DNA of 64,000 nucleotides from Paracentrotus lividus (Eukaryota; Echinodermata; Echinoidea; Camarodonta; Echinidae). The stretch spans positions 71,011,672 through 71,075,671 of the forward strand of contig CALNVZ010002100.1 in NCBI GenBank assembly GCA_940671915.1, read 5' to 3'. The notes below the pieces were generated by a model. It searched no databases. It saw only the letters and a list, made by a program, of their open reading frames with translations, and had not been told where the DNA came from. Within the stretch, counting starts at the first letter, position 1. Every line of letters begins with the position of its first letter. Position numbers and translations under genes: made by a program. Positions 1 to 11,584 of the stretch are shown here, in pieces.

Positions 1-1619
1 GAGGTGTTGCAGCTTAAGAGTACTACTGCTTCTGCGATCAGGCTACCTTGTCATAGGCCGATTTGATATGAAGCGCGAGAGTCGAGTCTGATGACAATAC
101 AAAGAGAGTGTGGAGAGATCAGATCCAATGGGACGGGAAAAAGGTCGGCTATAGAGTGGACGGGGAGGGACACAGACACCTCTGAGGCGGAGAGAGTGTG
201 GGTGAGAGCTCAGATGATGGTTCAGGTCCGATGTAGCGCGCGACTCGCTAGGTGAGACCGTAAGAGACTTTAGTAAAGAAAATCTAGGTGTAAGTGAAAT
301 AACCGCTGTATCACCGGGCGCATTGAGTCGCAGGATCGGTGTATGTGAATCTAGAAAGGATAGCCTCAATACATAGAGAGTATTGTGCATTGTGAATGAG
401 TTGACACGTTATGGATTCGTGTGTGGATAAGCTAGTAGTTATGTTTTGTGTAAAGAGAGTACGTAAAGGAGGAGGTTGAAATTTCTACCGATAATATGCG
501 TTCTATTTGCCTCTGTCCCGTTGCTCAAGTCTCTACTCTGTCTGATAATGGCTACATTACATGGAATATAATTGTTTGAATAAAGTAATGGTTGACACAT
601 AAATAAGAGGGGCGGGGCTATTGAAACATATCTTGATAGAGTACCTTGTAAAAGTAAGTTGAAACGAGGCACATGGAGAGTGTATAGTTCGATAGAAGAG
701 CACCTATTGAAGGATATAGTAAAAATGACACAGAGAGAGGGAGGAGAGCGGCGACAATTACATTATATATTAGATGTTGAGCCCGACCAGTCTGATCCAA
801 GCTTCCGCATTTCACGCCCGTTGTGATTGGCACCATGGAGAGCAGTTGAAGACTCATTCTATGATATAGTGAGATAGAAAGCTGGTATAGCGCAGTATGT
901 TGCTGGGTGACCTATCGAGCGATCGCTATAAGTGCGAGGATGTACATCCGAGTAGTTGCCTATTTCTGCGAGCAATGTGGAGACAATTTTCGATATACCG
1001 TGAGCTACGGTGTGAGCGTAGTGCCGCAGAATGAGAGATCGAGGAGGAATGAGAAGTTGAAACGCATGCTTTCGTTCTGCTGTCTCGCAATTCTTTCATT
1101 CAGGTCCTTGATACCTATCAGAGTGCGAGCCTTCTCAATGTACGATTTAATCATATTCTCCACATATTCTGAGCTCTCTTGGGGAGACCTTCAGAGCTCT
1201 ATATCTGATTCATCTGTTCAAATCTCCTTCGCAGATGCTGTAAAACGGTCACAAAAGATTTAGTCAAGTAGACATCATTAACAGCTAAATAGGAGGCCGA
1301 TTGCAAAAATACATACCCGTTCATACTTCTCAGTGCGGACCGACTTGAAGAGCAAAGGTATAGAGATGAAGGATCTGGTGCCTGATGACGATAGATCCAT
1401 GTTTCCACTACCTTCGCGTATTATTATCATTCACATTGCCTACGTACACTGAGAAGTTTGGCTTGTGTTGGGTATTAGCAGTTATTGTCGGACTACTGGG
1501 TGTCTGTCGAGGAGAAAGGTGTAAGTTCAACCATTAGGATATAGTTTTGACTTAAGCACCTCATTGTTTACTAGTTGTCCCAGTATTTATTGGCTTGCAC
1601 CATTATGAGACTTAAAGGT
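1..1619. other. Contig end with low sequence accuracy; no gene seen apart from damaged exon 10
   Basis: Apart from the broken dynein exon near 1.04-1.24 kb I recognise nothing here. The exon's several indels suggest uncorrected bases. There are loose GAGAG/GTGAG-rich patches at 80-250 and 650-760 but no clear tandem period. The open frames are short and do not resemble known proteins. Confidence 0.4.
1040..1237 (-). pseudogene. DNAH12: DNAH12-like exon 10 (frame-broken; lower end uncertain)
   Basis: After a TTTTACAG acceptor the first codons join the AG left by exon 9 to read SICE. Then RFEQMNQI, ALKVSP and SEYVENMIKSYIEKARTL followed by IGIKDLNERI appear in three different frames, in the order expected for the next dynein tail exon. 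At least three small indels are needed, so no single open frame exists. The sequence lies on the far side of the 25-N gap in a stretch that looks like low-accuracy extension. I read it as a real exon with errors, but true decay cannot be excluded. No donor could be fixed. Confidence 0.55.
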
Positions 1620-1644
1620 NNNNNNNNNNNNNNNNNNNNNNNNN
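1620..1644. other. Assembly gap, exactly 25 N
   Basis: 25 Ns separate ...cttaaaggt from taaaggtttc..., so the same seven bases (taaaggt) lie on both sides. A fixed 25-N spacer with an overlapping flank is a typical mark of an over-filled or extended gap. The true distance between dynein exons 9 and 10 is therefore unknown. Confidence 0.85.
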
Positions 1645-1921
1645 TAAAGGTTTCTAGGGATTGGGCGCCTCTTTTGACTGTTAAAAGACAATCCATTCTG
1701 AATTCTAAAATAGGGAAAACTTGTAACAATCTTTAGCAGTTATGGTGTAATGGATTGAAATTACCAAATGCTTTATAGTTAAGCCTACAGCTCTATTTGA
1801 TAATAATCAATCATCTTGGGGATGAAATGAATTTGATATAAACCAGTCTTTATGTTCTTTGAAGGAATCATGTTCTTGAATAAAGTTTTACTTTTTAAAC
1901 AATTATCAATCCTGAACTTAC

Positions 1922-2100
1922 CTGTCGTTCTCCTGCCTATGGTCTGATGCTACCCTTTCTAATAGCGTGTTAGCATAACCCCTGGATTTCTCTGCTAGAC
2001 CTCTCTTTAGATCCTCACAATCTAGCCGCACCATATCAAAATGAACGATACTATCCAGGCTCATGATTTCTTTGGCCAAGTTGCGGAATTCCTCAATATA
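1922..2100 (-). CDS. DNAH12: DNAH12-like exon 9
   Basis: 179 nt reading YIEEFRNLAKEIMSLDSIVH, FDMVRLDCEDLKRGLAEKS, RGYANTLLERVASDHRQEND and two leftover bases (AG) before GTAAGT. VRLxCEDLKxGL is a recognisable dynein tail signature. The frame is intact. Confidence 0.88.
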
Positions 2101-5100
2101 CTGAAAATCAACGTAAAGTTAAATTGTGATCTCAAATGATATGAACTACATTTAAAAAGATAAAGTAAGGGTAGTAGATTTGGATTTTATCCATTCAAAA
2201 TTGAGCCCGCTCTTGTTTCCGATGCCACATTAATTGAATTGTTTTTAGTTTTGAAAATAGATCTATTCCACTGGGCAAAGATGATTATCAGGCCTACTTA
2301 TAGTCTAAAGTTTGCAAATAGCCCAGAAGCTGAACCCTATGATGTGCTGCATACATTTCTTTTTTTATCATTTAGAAATAGGGATTGATTTCAGAATAAT
2401 CTTACCTTGCAATATTCCTCAAATGTGTGTTCATCTTCAAGGAATTTGTTGACCTTGGCCTGAGCTTCTCCATTGCACAGATGTTCATATTTCTCCACTG
2501 CAAGAATAAAAGAAGGGATTAAAAAAAATGATATTTAGCTAACTCAACTTTCAACACATTTTTTTTTTTTTGGCTACCAATCAAGTTCTTCATAGCTAGC
2601 CCCATGAGCGTCCTCGGCCGGTGTGTGCTCTGTGGTAGATTTCACAATTATTAGTATTACTATTATAATTTTTATCATTTTTTTGTTTTGATTTATTTCT
2701 AATAGAAGATATAAGTGATTAAATGATTAAATTTTCCAGAATTCCATCTTCGGATCTTGCCAACATTGCACTAAAAACTCACATTACAACATGTCAAAAT
2801 CTTGATTAAGAAATAAAAATTGAAAGAGTTAGAACAAGAATGCTCATTTTGCATGAGATACTTACTGTAAGAATCCAAATGGGTGCTGGGCTTTTCAAAG
2901 TTGACCTTACAGGCTTCCTTGAGTGTGCTTCTAGCAGCAGAGACTACATGCTCAGCTACCATGACATCAATGCTGTTGAGCTCATTAGTACCTGACAGCC
3001 AGGATTGTACAGTGGGGACACTCTGCATTGTCTTAGTAAGCTGGAGAACTACAAAGAGAAGACACTCCTCTAGGTCTGAGTAGTATGGATAGAATTCCAT
3101 CTTATCATTGTCATAGGTTAGCTCCATCTTGAAGATAGGTAGACGCTGTTTATCATCCATGTCAAACAGTTCTACCCATGCCTCAATAGATCGCACGATC
3201 AGTTGCTTCAGCTATGAAAAGTGAAAGATAACCATTCAACATTCATCAGATAATGTAAAGTAACTTTGAACTCTTTTACAAAACAAAATGTCAGCTAAAT
3301 TCATGCACATTCAAAATAAAACTGTGATGTTTACAAATAATGGATAAATATGCTCATGAACATATAAATTAAAACATTATATCATTAGTGAAGGATTTTT
3401 TTTACAGTTCAATGTAATCAAAATAGTTTACCTGATTTGATATGAGGGTAGAGACACTGCAATAGAACGATTCTAGTTTCTCATTAGGAACATCTGATAG
3501 TCTTTTGCGATCCATGAACACGTTGAGTACTTCAGGCCACCAGCTATGCATCAATCTGCAGAAAAGAAATGGTCAGATTTTGTTACTTTTCATTTCTTTC
3601 CCCAAGGAAAATTATCTTTGAGTCAATAAAAACAGTTAATTAGTCTGGTTTAATTAGTCCAGGGAAATAAGAATGCAATACAGATATAGACCTTGAAAGT
3701 GGAGATATAAGCAATATTTGAGTAAAATCGTAAATAGACTTTGCATCGATCTGTATCTCATAAAAAGGGAATAAGTTGATTAATGTACAAAAAAAAAAAA
3801 AAAAATCCTTAAAATAATAATATGATGATGGCAACTTTACTTATTTTGACTCTTTGACTTCCATACTTGATAAGTAGTCACAATGGCATCAATCAACTTT
3901 CTGATCACAGTAATTCATTTTATGCTAGAGGATATCATAACCAATGCTGATTGTAGTCTGCTGTTATTAATGCCAACCTCATTTATTCATAAATCAAATG
4001 AGAAACATGAATTTTCATTTGTACTAGCAAATTAATGTAGCATAACAGATATAATAACTTTTAGATAGTCATATAGATCACTTACTTCTCTTCCATCTTC
4101 TCACACTCGAGAATGACATTATTTTTCAGTGTGCTCGCACTCCTACTGGCCCAAGTGCCCTGTGACCTTTCAGATCAACTAGGAGGAGCCATACCCAAGC
4201 ATAGTTTGAAACATGCCCAATACATATCTGCATTCGAAGGATGTGATGTCGAATGAAGATTAGGATTCATCTCATCCACTGATCTAGCGAAATCATTGTA
4301 TGACCATGGGGCGTGGACAGTGTCCAAGACCTACTGTAATGTCGGAACATATCATAGTAGGTTTATGCATGCGGATAGATAAAATGTTATTGGTTTCAAA
4401 CACAAACATCATTGCAGCAATGGCACAATTGCGAATGATTTTTAAACTAAAAAAGTGAAGTTTAATCCCATACTACGTTGCATAATATCGAGTAAATGTA
4501 CAATATAACATTCTCAAACTGCTGCGACATAAAAAATACGTGTTATTCTGGCTGTTTTTTCCCTACGATATTATATTTTTCGCGCTGACGCGGCCTCAAA
4601 ACATGTTCACAGATTCTTAAATTCGCGCTGCATCTGTTCCTAAGCTCGCAATTAAACCCATTCAAATACATGCATAGGAAATTATGCCCTTAATCTCTGC
4701 ATGTTTGTAGATTCGCGAGCCTGCCACTCCACATGAAACTGCGAAAACTAATGTACCTCAAATATTTCCATGAATAACAGTAATGTTTGATTGGTTTTAT
4801 TTACTTAGAATTGGTTGGAATCTATCATAAGATATAAAACTTGCTATTTGAATCAGAGATGTATATTAGGGCCATTCCACGTTACTGTAGTACACTTCAG
4901 AGAAAATACTGACTTAAAAGGTCTGCCTCCTCCTAATAAACTGCATTGGAATTTAAATCCTATCCTGGTAATCCTTGCCATAGACTCTCAAAATTTAAGA
5001 AACAAAAGTCAGCTCACTGGCCGGATAGAAAAAATAATGAGACATTTTAGGAGCTGTACGTAAGTTACGTCAGAGAAAATGGGCCCAATCCCATCTTTTT

Positions 5101-8100
5101 TGGGAAACTTGAAAACTCTGTGAAGTGCTAACTTCATGACTAAACTTTATAAGAAATAAGAGGGTAGACATGCAGCTAACATTTTCAGTTGAAATTAGGA
5201 CAATCCAATCACCCATATTTTTATATGAGCCCATCATCGCCGTTACGTAAGTTACAGCTGAGCGTTACGTAAGTTACGCTGTCTGAAAAATCAATGAAAA
5301 AATATCTGCTATCCCATTGTTTGACTTAATTTGATTGATTAATTTTGTTAGAATGACATCATAGGAAACCCAAACTGAAAATTTTATTGTTTTATCTTCT
5401 TTAGTTTTAAAAATATTTGCTTCAATAAGCAATCAAATTCAAGTGTAGGTCCCACGTGTACATAATTTGTGGGAATTTTGTAATTTCAATAATTTTTTAG
5501 CTTTCATTTTGGCTATTAAAATTTGAAATATAATGCACTTGAATTGATATACTGTTTATCTTTCTGTAAAGTTCAGAAAGTTTAAACACCAATTTTCACT
5601 GAGTACACTGATGTAACTTACTTAATTTGATGTGTAACTTACGTAACGTACTAAGTTACAACACTTTTTGCAGTGGTACTATCCTATGAAGACATTACTT
5701 AAATGTTGATGATTTTTCCACTATGAATATTCAGCATTACTACACTAGCTTTAGAAATGTACCATAATTAAATTTCTATCAAGAGATTTTGAGTAATAAA
5801 ACGTTTTTGTTGTTTTTTGCGTTACGTAAGTTACATTCTAATATGAGGTTTTGTTAACAATTTTTCGAAAGTTGCGTTTGTCATGGTCAAAATATGATAA
5901 TGGATTTGATTAAAATAACTAAATGTTGTAGAATAAAGTTAAAAGAATCAATATTGTAGTCAAATTATCATATTGTGGTTTTATCAAATTTTCTTTAAAT
6001 TCGAATTATTTTCCCTCCTGTAACCCTAAAAGGCCTGGTTTTTTTTGGTCATCTCATGACTGGGGGGGGCTGATTCCCGCCCCCCTGAGATCTCGGCTGT
6101 CGACCGACGCGGAATCGCGCGACGGAAAATCGCATCGGCGCGTGCACATTAGGACGTAATCTCCAAATGCATCGTCAAATGTTCCGAAAAATTTTTCGGT
6201 ATTAATTAATTATGCTAATTTATGGCATGAATTTACATGTTGCTCTAATTCATTAAATAATGCTCCAAATCACTAATTTTTATTTATAAGCTCTTTGTGA
6301 GATTCTGATGAAATGGATTTGTAAAAAAAATTCTGTATCAAATTTAATTTCTTGTATTTGCATGTTTTATTAATTTCTTATGTATTTCTTTGTTTTTTTA
6401 CTTTTTGTTTTCTATTTTTTTCAAATGGGAATTGGTCGGCGACATTATCACGACCACAAAGAACCAAAAAACTAATTATTTGAAGCAGTAAAAGCAAAAA
6501 ATAATCATACATTTATGAATAATACCTTTGTATTGGATTTGTACACAAAATCACGTGTTTGAGCATTTTCGGGGCTCTGACGAGATAGTACAAAATTGGT
6601 GCATAACTTAAGAACCGCGCGTAACCGGACATCGCAAAATTGGTCTTAAAAGTTGCGTCGGAGCTTGAAAGAAAAAAGTCATGAAACAGCGTGTCGACAG
6701 CTTTATGCGTTACGAGATCTTACGCGAAACGTTGAGGGGGGGGCGGAATCCCCCCCCCCCCCCCAGGCCTTTTAGGGTTAACAGACTTGAACTCTGAACA
6801 CATATTTTTGGTAGCGGTAATAATATGCGAAATCAATTTTGGAATATGATTTCTGAGGGTATTTATAACAAAAAGCTACATTTGGGCATTCATCATGCAA
6901 TTTTTATTTTTTGGTGCTCAGGACCACTTTGCCTGGAATGGCCCATTAACTCAATTACAGCCCCCCCCCCCCATATTTGTATGATAATAAGCACCCTACA
7001 ACAATAATATAAATATTATCACTAGGCAGGTAAATAATACTTACATGGTTCAGAAGGTGGCGTCTCCGGTTGTGTCTTTCCTCAAGTCCTTTGACATTTG
7101 GTTTCACCAATACATGTTTGTCTATATCATAGCAACAATTTGAAATGCAAATTGTGACAAGGGTGATGACATACAGTATATCAAGTATCAATAACAATAA
7201 GCTCAAAGTACAATTTCTACAATAATCAGAGAATTCCTAGAAGGTAATTAATGGAACAAACAATGTTTTGTAATTGAAAAATAAATAAATCTGATTTTAG
7301 GAAGATTACTATATAATCTACATTTTTCTGGTAGCTAGGCTACAGCTAAGGCTACAAAAACTGAGCTTGGATCGCTGAGGCAGAGGGTATAAAGGCCTTT
7401 TATAAATCATATTATCGTATATTATTTACACCATTATTACTCATTGATTTCATCATCGCTGCTGTGGAAATCTCCTTGTACCTCTTGGAAGAGTTCCTGT
7501 ATAGTCTCCTGCATGTTATTTACACTCTTGAAGGTGAGCGGTACCAAGCTAGGATGTTTGGTATATATCGTTGTTCCTCCATAATTGGTATAGGACCACT
7601 CTCCCACACATGCTTCATGTATTGATAATTTTGCTAATGTTATGAAGAAAGGAAAAAGAAATAAGATCATTATGATTTACTTTATCTCTAGCTTTATAAT
7701 TTTTTCATGTAATCCTTGTGATTGTCGCTGTATAGTTTTACCTGTCCAATAGTTAACACAGTTTTCACACTCAAACAACAAAAACACTAAAAGTATCTTC
7801 ATTTGACAACACATGACATCAACCTTCATTTTGCTTCCCTAACATTGATTGTATTGGGATATATTGGGGTCAGCCTCACATAAAGGGCCCAATTGCTTTT
7901 TGGCTGCTGCCCACTCATGCATAATGTTTATTGTATTCTATTTATCGTTTTTTACCTTGATTCTTATAATCTTATAATCCTGTTTTTTATGCTTGAGAAA
8001 AAATAATGGAATTGAAAATTGAATATCTTTAAAATAATGTTTTAAAAAAGCTAATAAATGTAATAGCTCTATACGGCCATGCGTTTTGAGTTGGGCCCTT

Positions 8101-10889
8101 AAAAAGGTGGAGTTGTGACATCTGCTCCTCAAATATGATTTTGTTTATTGATTTACTTAAAAACTATACAAGCTATAAAGCTGAATTTGGTCTTAAATTA
8201 AAGCCTCTCATGTAGGGCACACAAATACATGTTTTAAAAAAATGTTAAAATTTTATCATTGTCTGTTAATTAACTGTTAATTAACGAGAGTCAGGGGTGG
8301 AGGAGGAGGCGCGCAGGAGGACCGCGCAAGCAAATATGGTGCATGTGCTGTAAACATGGTAAAACAAGAGTTAAACCATGTCAGAGATGGATTTTTTTTA
8401 AAATTGAAATGCATTCACCCTTCTGAAACACTTTCAACAGGTAATTTAGCTTGTAGATCCATAAAAGTAGTTATAAACAGTTTAGTGTTGTACACTGTAG
8501 TACATTGTGGACTGTACTATATGAATGACAATTTCATTACAACTTTAATAAGGGCTCTTATAGGACATTATGGTTAATGATTGTTACAAGACAAAGGGAC
8601 TTTTTAATGTTTGTACTACTTTAACTACTTCTATCTGCCTTACCAACTTAATATAGCATCCTTCATTACATGTCTAGTATCTTAAACAGTGTAGTTACAA
8701 TACTTAGAAAACGGCAAAAAGGTTCATTTTCTTTTTAAAAATCGAAATTTTCGAAGTCATCTTTCCAGCCTGGAGCAAAATGCGGTAAACCTCCAGGTAT
8801 AGAAAGTTATACATGTTTGGAAAGCTTTAAACATGCACGAGCTGCAAATCTTCAGAAATATAAGTTGTAGGGTAAGCAGTATTTTTTTCGCAATTTTTTC
8901 TAAAGCCATCTTTTTTCATGAATTTTTCAGGCTTTAAGATTCATAACTTTCAAAGCGCCACCTATGTTAATTTTAAGCGCATTTCGGAACTCCTCAGACA
9001 TTCAGCTTCCAGAAAATGATATACTTTTGTGGGGTTAATACAAATTTTAAAAAGTTGTACAGCCATTTTCATGTAAATGCGCACGATTAGTACAAATTTT
9101 GAGTGTGTCACACAACATGGGCCCAACTTATAACGCATGGCCATACGCCTAACATTTATTCCATGAAAATTCATTGATTCAACTAGGACTAACATTGTAC
9201 CAAAAATTGTCGATATAAATGATGTAGAATAAGCATGAATAGGTATGTATAAGGGGTATGAAGTTAGAATGACATTAGGATATTAGAATGAATACAAAAT
9301 AAGCAAGATGATGACTATATGTGAATTTAAAATGGATGTGCATATTTATGAATTATGTTTCTAAATTAGGACCAGCTGGCAAATAATTAAGGCAACGTGC
9401 AGACTATAAACAATGACCGAATCTGGGATAGCAGAACTACATATCAGAGCATGACACAAATTAGGATTTTTTCTGTAGCTGATTTGAAGGCCAACAATAT
9501 CCCAATGTGATTTTCTAGTTCAAAGATCAATAAAAAAAAGTACTGAACTTCAGAAAGTGTAGTAAGATTGTATGTTGAAACATAACAGTGGGTTTCATGG
9601 GACAGAATAACAATATTTTACGGAGCAGTTAAATGTCATCCTAAATAACTTTGCAGACGAATAGAAAAATTACAAATCCTTAGTTTCGCTTAGACCATTA
9701 AATATTTATTGCAATTCATGACTATACTGTAGCAATTATACGTTTCCTCAAAGTGGTCAAATCAGTGTATACAAGTAGGCTATAAACTTCATCTACAACT
9801 TAGAGATAAAAGGAGTATCCTTTTCTTAATAAAAATTAAGCCTTGAACATGTCAAATTTCATAAATGACTTTTATGGCAAGATTTCTGTTACATACAAGC
9901 TATAGCAGATTAAAAAAAACAAAAAAACAAGTGATGAATTGAAGTGAGCAAAAGCACAGTAATCAAGCAAACTGGAGACTGCATGTACATAACGATTCAC
10001 AATCAGTGCATATAAATGAAGTGACTGTAGACTAATTAAGTTTGGTGCTACTAAATGGATGTATGGTGAATACACATCACACAGGCGACACAACACACTT
10101 GATGAATGGATATAGAATGAATGAACATTGATGATGCACACTTCTTACCCTTGTCTGACGATCTTTACTCATCATCTGCAAAAACATTTAACCATCAAGG
10201 AATGATGAATATAAAAAGCATTGTTGAAATAATAATAATACTTTTATTGTTATATATCTCATCACCAATTTATTTAAATTTGACTTGCATCAACTGATCA
10301 TAATTTTACTGCTTTAATTGTTAATAATGTTTTACTGTAATCTCAAGAACTACGTTTTATGTTTTTTTGTTTTTTTAAACAATATTCAACTTAGGCTTTT
10401 TGTTTTGAGTTCAATTGTTTGCCTTTTAATTGAACAATCATTCTCTGTAATGTAAATGTCTTGTCTACGCAAATATTTACAGCTAATATAATTTTTTTTT
10501 TTTTTTTTTACAATGTAAGCACAATTATAAAAACTTGTCTATATACTCACAGAAGATGGGTAATCTGGATCATTTGCAGATGGGGGTCTCTTTCTGTTCT
10601 TTTCCTCCACATCCTCTCTGATCTGTTCTGCTTTTTGGTAGATCTTCTCCATCAACAGTCCCTGCATCTCTTTGGCTCTTCTGTGTTTCATCAGCTTGCT
10701 CTTACTGTAATCCCTGGAATTTCTGCTGGATAAGATACTGGCCGGAGTGTTGATAGGTGGCAGACGAGGCTTTCCGTTGACCAGGTGTGAGCCTCCATTT
10801 TCGGTAGGGCTTTTGGGACCAGGCCCAGGACTTCTTTGATTATTCCTGGTTCCATTATGAACAGGACTGTGACCGTTTATTCGAGACAT
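1922..10889 (-). CDS. DNAH12: Axonemal dynein heavy chain, N-terminal tail (DNAH12-like), 5' part of gene
   Basis: Inner-arm axonemal dyneins are ATP-driven motors of motile cilia; this is the start of the tail, which carries cargo-arm and subunit contacts, not the motor. Nine exons are placed on the minus strand: 10551-10889, 10149-10175, 7441-7633, 7045-7121, 4086-4330, 3432-3555, 2866-3211, 2406-2497, 1922-2100. All have AG/GT borders, and the leftover bases join in phase (0,0,1,0,2,0,1,0,2). Marker stretches are KLMKHRRAKEMQ, MEEQRYIPNILA, VLVKPNVKG, FYCSVSTLISNQ, RLPIFKMELTYDNDKMEFYP, QSWLSGT, EDEHTFEEY and VRLDCEDLKRGLAEK. They follow the order and spacing I recall for vertebrate DNAH12. 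The start ATG lies directly after a splice acceptor, so a non-coding first exon must lie upstream. Two exons carry shifted-frame stretches (see their entries). DNAH3 or DNAH7 orthology is possible; the dynein tail assignment is strong. Confidence 0.85.
2406..2497 (-). CDS. DNAH12: DNAH12-like exon 8
   Basis: 92 nt with TTGCAG acceptor and GTAAGA donor, reading MEKYEHLCNGEAQAKVNKFL then EDEHTFEEYCK. It accepts one base from exon 7 and ends in phase 0. The EDHTFxEY motif is conserved in the dynein tail. Confidence 0.85.
2866..3211 (-). CDS. DNAH12: DNAH12-like exon 7
   Basis: 346 nt encoding LKQLIVRSIEAWVELFD, then RLPIFKMELTYDNDKMEFYP, a Leu-rich helix, PTVQSWLSGTNELN and a final HLDSY plus one base. 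It has a TTTTCATAG acceptor and a GTAAGT donor. This is the best-conserved piece of the gene in the window. Confidence 0.9.
3432..3555 (-). CDS. DNAH12: DNAH12-like exon 6
   Basis: 124 nt, CTGCAG acceptor and GTAAAC donor. It reads LMHSWWPEVLNVFMDRKRLS through DVPNEKLESFYCSVSTLISN and ends at Gln in phase 0. The WxPxVxNxF and FYxCVSTLxSNQ pattern is typical of the DNAH3/7/12 tail. The frame is intact. Confidence 0.85.
4086..4330 (-). CDS. DNAH12: DNAH12-like exon 5, with in-frame TGA and shifted-frame stretch
   Basis: It begins VLDTVHAPWSYNDFARSVDE and ends LKNNVILECEKMEE plus two bases, both in the frame demanded by neighbouring exons. Between them that frame hits a TGA after GMAPPS. One frame over, the same bases read LVDLKGHRALGPVGVRA, which is the dynein-like sequence expected there. 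Paired, compensating indels are therefore implied: one near the TGA, and one near the CGAGCACACTG stretch at about 4127-4137. Exon length (245 nt) still fits the intron phases. Confidence 0.65.
4869..6944. mobile_element. Non-autonomous TIR element (GGGCCATTCCA ends) in DNAH12-like intron 4
   Basis: The left end GGGCCATTCCA (4869-4879) is the reverse complement of the right end TGGAATGGCCC (6934-6944). ATTA flanks both sides (4865-4868, 6945-6948), a likely 4-bp target duplication. Inside, the motif GTTACGTAAGTTAC or its complement recurs near 5053, 5240, 5262, 5634 and 5820. No transposase-like frame is seen. A second element (6024-6777) is inserted within it. The superfamily is not assigned. 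Confidence 0.7.
6024..6777. mobile_element. Nested MITE with CCCTAAAAGGCCTGG TIRs, TTAA-type target (piggyBac- or Kolobok-like)
   Basis: CCCTAAAAGGCCTGG begins at 6024 and its exact reverse complement ends at 6777. The flanks are GTAA (6020-6023) and TTAA (6778-6781), that is, a TTAA target with one change. Just inside the ends lie G runs facing C runs (6061-6085 and 6735-6765), which would extend the stem. CCC-starting TIRs at TTAA are typical of piggyBac-type elements. There is no coding capacity, so it is non-autonomous. Confidence 0.7.
7045..7121 (-). CDS. DNAH12: DNAH12-like exon 4
   Basis: 77 nt after a TATAG acceptor and before GTAAGT. It reads KHVLVKPNVKGLEERHNR then RRHLLNH; the VLVKPxVKxLE core is a conserved dynein tail motif. 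One base is carried in from exon 3 and it ends in phase 0. Confidence 0.75.
7441..7633 (-). CDS. DNAH12: DNAH12-like exon 3, with an internal shifted-frame stretch
   Basis: The exon opens QNYQYMKHVWESGPIPIMEEQ and continues RYIPNILA. In that frame a TAA follows soon after (RSPSRV stop). One frame over, the next stretch reads LVPLTFKSVNNMQETIQELF then QEVQGDF, which aligns in length with the dynein tail. The phase required by the next exon (leftover 1 nt; 193 nt total) needs a return to the first frame. So two compensating indels are implied. The donor is GTAATA, weaker than its neighbours. Either base-call errors or real decay would explain this. Confidence 0.65.
7634..10148. other. DNAH12-like intron 2, no further gene seen
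   Basis: About 2.5 kb of AT-rich sequence between the microexon and exon 3. A short GC-rich patch lies at 8285-8330. I found no exon-like stretch that continues the dynein, no clear TIRs and no RNA gene. Confidence 0.5.
10149..10175 (-). CDS. DNAH12: DNAH12-like 27-nt microexon 2
   Basis: Nine codons reading MMSKDRQTR, flanked by a CTGCAG-type acceptor and a GTAAGA donor. Both borders are in phase 0. It matches the position of the short Met/Ser/Lys stretch that follows the DYP motif in vertebrate DNAH12 as I remember it. It is too short for ordinary gene finders. Confidence 0.65.
10551..10889 (-). CDS. DNAH12: DNAH12-like coding exon 1
   Basis: Encodes 113 residues beginning MSRINGH and ending DYPSS, in phase 0 before a GTGAGT donor. 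It is rich in Pro, Gly, Asn and Arg, followed by a basic helix (KLMKHRRAKEMQGLLMEK). The ATG at 10887-10889 sits immediately after a TATGTAG acceptor, so translation probably starts at the first base of this exon. Confidence 0.8.
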
Positions 10890-11584
10890 CTACATAGGAG
10901 AATCAAATAATTAAAAAACAAACATATATTAAGATGAGAAAAATAAATACAACTTATCAGGATATCTATTACTTTAGAAGTTGTTGAGTCGTCATTTTCC
11001 CTAGATCTCCATTTTTTTCTTCAAATCAATGAATTGTGCAATTTGATTAATTGATTCATTTTGTGGGTCATTCTACTAGTCCCATTTAGGGCATTTGAGC
11101 ACCACCTTTTTAGCGTGTTTTGGCACCCTCAGGATTGCAAATAATGCAATCCTGCATGTGTCACAAAGGAAGTGCCTATGTCTGCGCACCTAAAATTTGA
11201 CCTCCATTTTCAATATAAAGTTAAATTTTTATTTTAAGATTCATCAATGTCTTTATTCTTTATATTCTAATGATCAATCAAAACAAAAAATTTCAACAAC
11301 TTATTTTCAAGAACAATGTTTTCATTTTGCGTAGAAAAACTGGATAGTGTCCATTTCTGAGCACTAACTCATTTTGCATGCAATTCAAGTTTCTGACTTT
11401 TCACTTTTTGACAATGACTCAACCTCTTACCAACAATCTCCACAAATTAACCCCCCAAGACAGAAATCTATGCAACATCTGTTGCTGATCTCTAATAGCA
11501 CTGGAAGAAGAAGGTTCAGGGTTAACACTCACTGAAAATCGTTTTTAATCAATTATTTTCAGGTTTTTGTATCAAAATGGATTA

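Noticed and set aside
5051-5834. CRISPR-like spaced repeats (GTTACGTAAGTTAC)
   Set aside because: Irregular spacing, both orientations, eukaryotic context and location inside a TIR element.
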